Assembly (NCBI GenBank): GCA_043780595.1
Contig: JAYWCL010000066.1
Location: forward strand, 1 to 25,048
Reading direction: 5' to 3'
Length of the DNA: 25,048 bases
Source of the DNA: Limnoglobus sp043780595
Lineage (GTDB): Bacteria > Planctomycetota > Planctomycetia > Gemmatales > Gemmataceae
Positions 24,801 through 25,048 of this stretch are shown here, one piece after another; position 1 is the stretch's first letter, and each line of letters begins with the position of its first letter. Below the pieces are notes generated by a model. The model saw only the letters and a program-made list of their open reading frames with translations, was not told where the DNA came from and did no database searches. Position numbers and translations under genes: made by a program.

Positions 24801-25048
24801 CCGCCGAGGTGCGTATCGGGAAACCGCACCACACCGCCGTTTTCGTGGACGGCCACCGTAGCGGTTTCCTGCGTACCGTTTGGCAAAGTGAGCGTTGCCG
24901 TCGAACCCACGGTGGCTTCGCCGACGTACTCTTCGATCGCATCGCCGACGCGATAATTGCGGCGCGTGGGGTTCGCCACCACGTGCCGCAACAGTTCGTG
25001 AACGAACGGCAGATAGCTCGGGAGGATCGGCCATTCGTTCCAGTCGGC
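21839..25048 (-). CDS. BatA/VWA/glutamine-amidotransferase-like membrane protein, N-terminus beyond window
   Basis: At least 1069 residues; the frame is open at the right edge, so the start is outside the window. The first visible residues (DWNEWPILPSYLPFVHEL) and the beta-rich part after them read like the end of a BatA-type protein, closed by a helix LARIFVLLALAAFAGELILAW (about 160-180). A second unit follows without a stop: helices (KIIGWPLLFVATAAIATSLHG; LGGLALAAFAIVVWLY; LSAYLLAIVVLLP), then a VWA domain with IAILIDDSASM (MIDAS-type DxSxS), a GDFDPSRLP / GGGLLFIAGEH region like the glutamine-amidotransferase-like fold, and a last helix ALLLMLFGVEWVLRKRERLL at the C-terminus. As I recall, these two units are separate neighbouring genes in many relatives, upstream of which MoxR and DUF58 genes usually sit. 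It is the first visible gene of the four-gene cluster. Domain calls are fairly safe, the joint function unknown. Confidence 0.88.
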   Translation of the reverse strand, partial: ADWNEWPILPSYLPFVHELLRHVVANPTRRNYRVGDAIEEYVGEATVGSTATLTLPNGTQETATVAVHENGGVVRFPDTHLGGLYRLATGSSQSSYLAVNVPETIPGGGSESDLRRIDPEVLKAIHPTIQVVREIEQIVQTSSDGTTVVVTPKPHGPSLARIFVLLALAAFAGELILAWRLGPARSVVANGSPPEISRGIRWAKIIGWPLLFVATAAIATSLHGLWSGEFLGYIPQEHRHLVERVAGLPAAEAGEGTRWRLESSPALSRSPKLDHRLLGGLALAAFAIVVWLYRNESRATAGWRSVALPAGLRLSAYLLAIVVLLPQLRIAFDREGWPDIAILIDDSASMAHRDDLRDPATRAKADELAKLSGVELPQRIELAKWLLLRPDCDWLTKLLVDKQWKVHLFAVSDQTRFLASANDAKERAAVATAIEGIAAKGESSRLGDGVRSVLKTFRGSSLAAVIVLTDGVTTAGDDLPKAGREAAQAGVPLYLVGFGEANDPLDLSIGDLRAEDTVVKNDELLFEARLSVRGAGVPKAVRATLSEKVGDKLIPLDEANIVPDATGKPVAFRLRHTPTQPGERTYIIEVPTATGEAETANNRIERQVVVTENPKIRVLYVEGYPRYEFRFLKVLLEREVEPGSKWKSIELSTLLLDASNDYATTDRSAIRSFPTRSELFGYDVVILGDFDPSRLPHVERTLQDLTDFVKQRGGGLLFIAGEHASPSAFFATPLAAVLPISPVNAGADVPAASTEEKPIPAGYRLQLTPAGMAHPLFRFADGDVESNKIFSNLKPLFWNASGYVRKLSAEVLAVHPERMAEGATGENHPLVLQQFSGTGRVIFFGFDETWRWRFRRDEEHYNRFWRQAIRTLSRNRVSRLEIKTDKQTSYRRDEPIRVTVRFPDDAPAPEATTVKVRIERAPLRFKDGSPPIGDSETQTMPLSKVEGSRGTYQGTLARTPEGEYRFRLTEPEWPATAPKAEAKVLPPPGERTRLEMNVADMTRAAAESRGKFYTLFDYEKLLDELPETTRLPLNQPCPPVPIWNHAGLYALLLMLFGVEWVLRKRERLL

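Overview
The window looks like chromosomal DNA of a planctomycete, most likely from the Gemmataceae/Gemmatales. This is an inference from gene content, not from a marker gene. The signs are a GC-rich sequence, an ECF sigma factor next to a YfbK-like von Willebrand (VWA) membrane protein, a secreted Gfo/Idh/MocA protein, a PDZ-bearing Lgt, and a VWA - DUF4175-like - Pro-rich - prenyltransferase-fold operon of a kind I associate with that phylum. There is no rRNA, tRNA, CRISPR array, transposase or integrase.

Layout. (1) 1-6331, minus strand: a tight cluster transcribed right to left. It holds a GT39/ArnT-like membrane glycosyltransferase, an OmpR-type response regulator, a histidine kinase, a TolC/CusC-like outer-membrane lipoprotein and a CusB-like adaptor cut by the left edge. 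The first three overlap by 4 bp and the last two by 1 bp, so this reads as a two-component-controlled envelope or metal-efflux locus whose RND pump would lie just outside the window. A secreted Gfo/Idh/MocA protein (6389-7420) lies directly upstream on the same strand. (2) 7551-10387, plus strand: an ECF sigma factor followed after 17 bp by a single-pass protein with an anti-sigma-like cytoplasmic end and a VWA/DUF3520 exterior, a plausible surface-to-transcription signalling pair. It is followed by three tandem ~47-bp hairpin repeats. (3) 10638-12704: a zinc-ribbon membrane protein and a convergent PEGA lipoprotein, separated by a 135-bp palindromic element. (4) 12901-16104, plus strand: a membrane-anchored PP2C phosphatase, a 453-bp gap carrying five in-phase 21-bp repeats, and a large Lgt with a ~200-residue insertion containing a PDZ domain. 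(5) 16112-25048, minus strand: a four-gene cluster of a giant BatA/VWA/GATase-like membrane protein (N-terminus off the right edge), a 1279-residue DUF4175-like coiled-coil membrane protein, a Pro-rich secreted protein and a Tat-exported alpha/alpha-toroid (prenyltransferase/squalene-cyclase fold) protein, with 4-bp overlaps between the last three.

The theme is the cell envelope: efflux, glycosylation, lipoprotein maturation, surface VWA proteins and their regulators. The best candidates for undescribed biology are the VWA/DUF4175/toroid operon (17-25 kb), the sigma-VWA pair, the PDZ-Lgt fusion and the palindromic and phased repeats between genes. Gene starts were moved where overlaps, Shine-Dalgarno sites or signal peptides argued for it.
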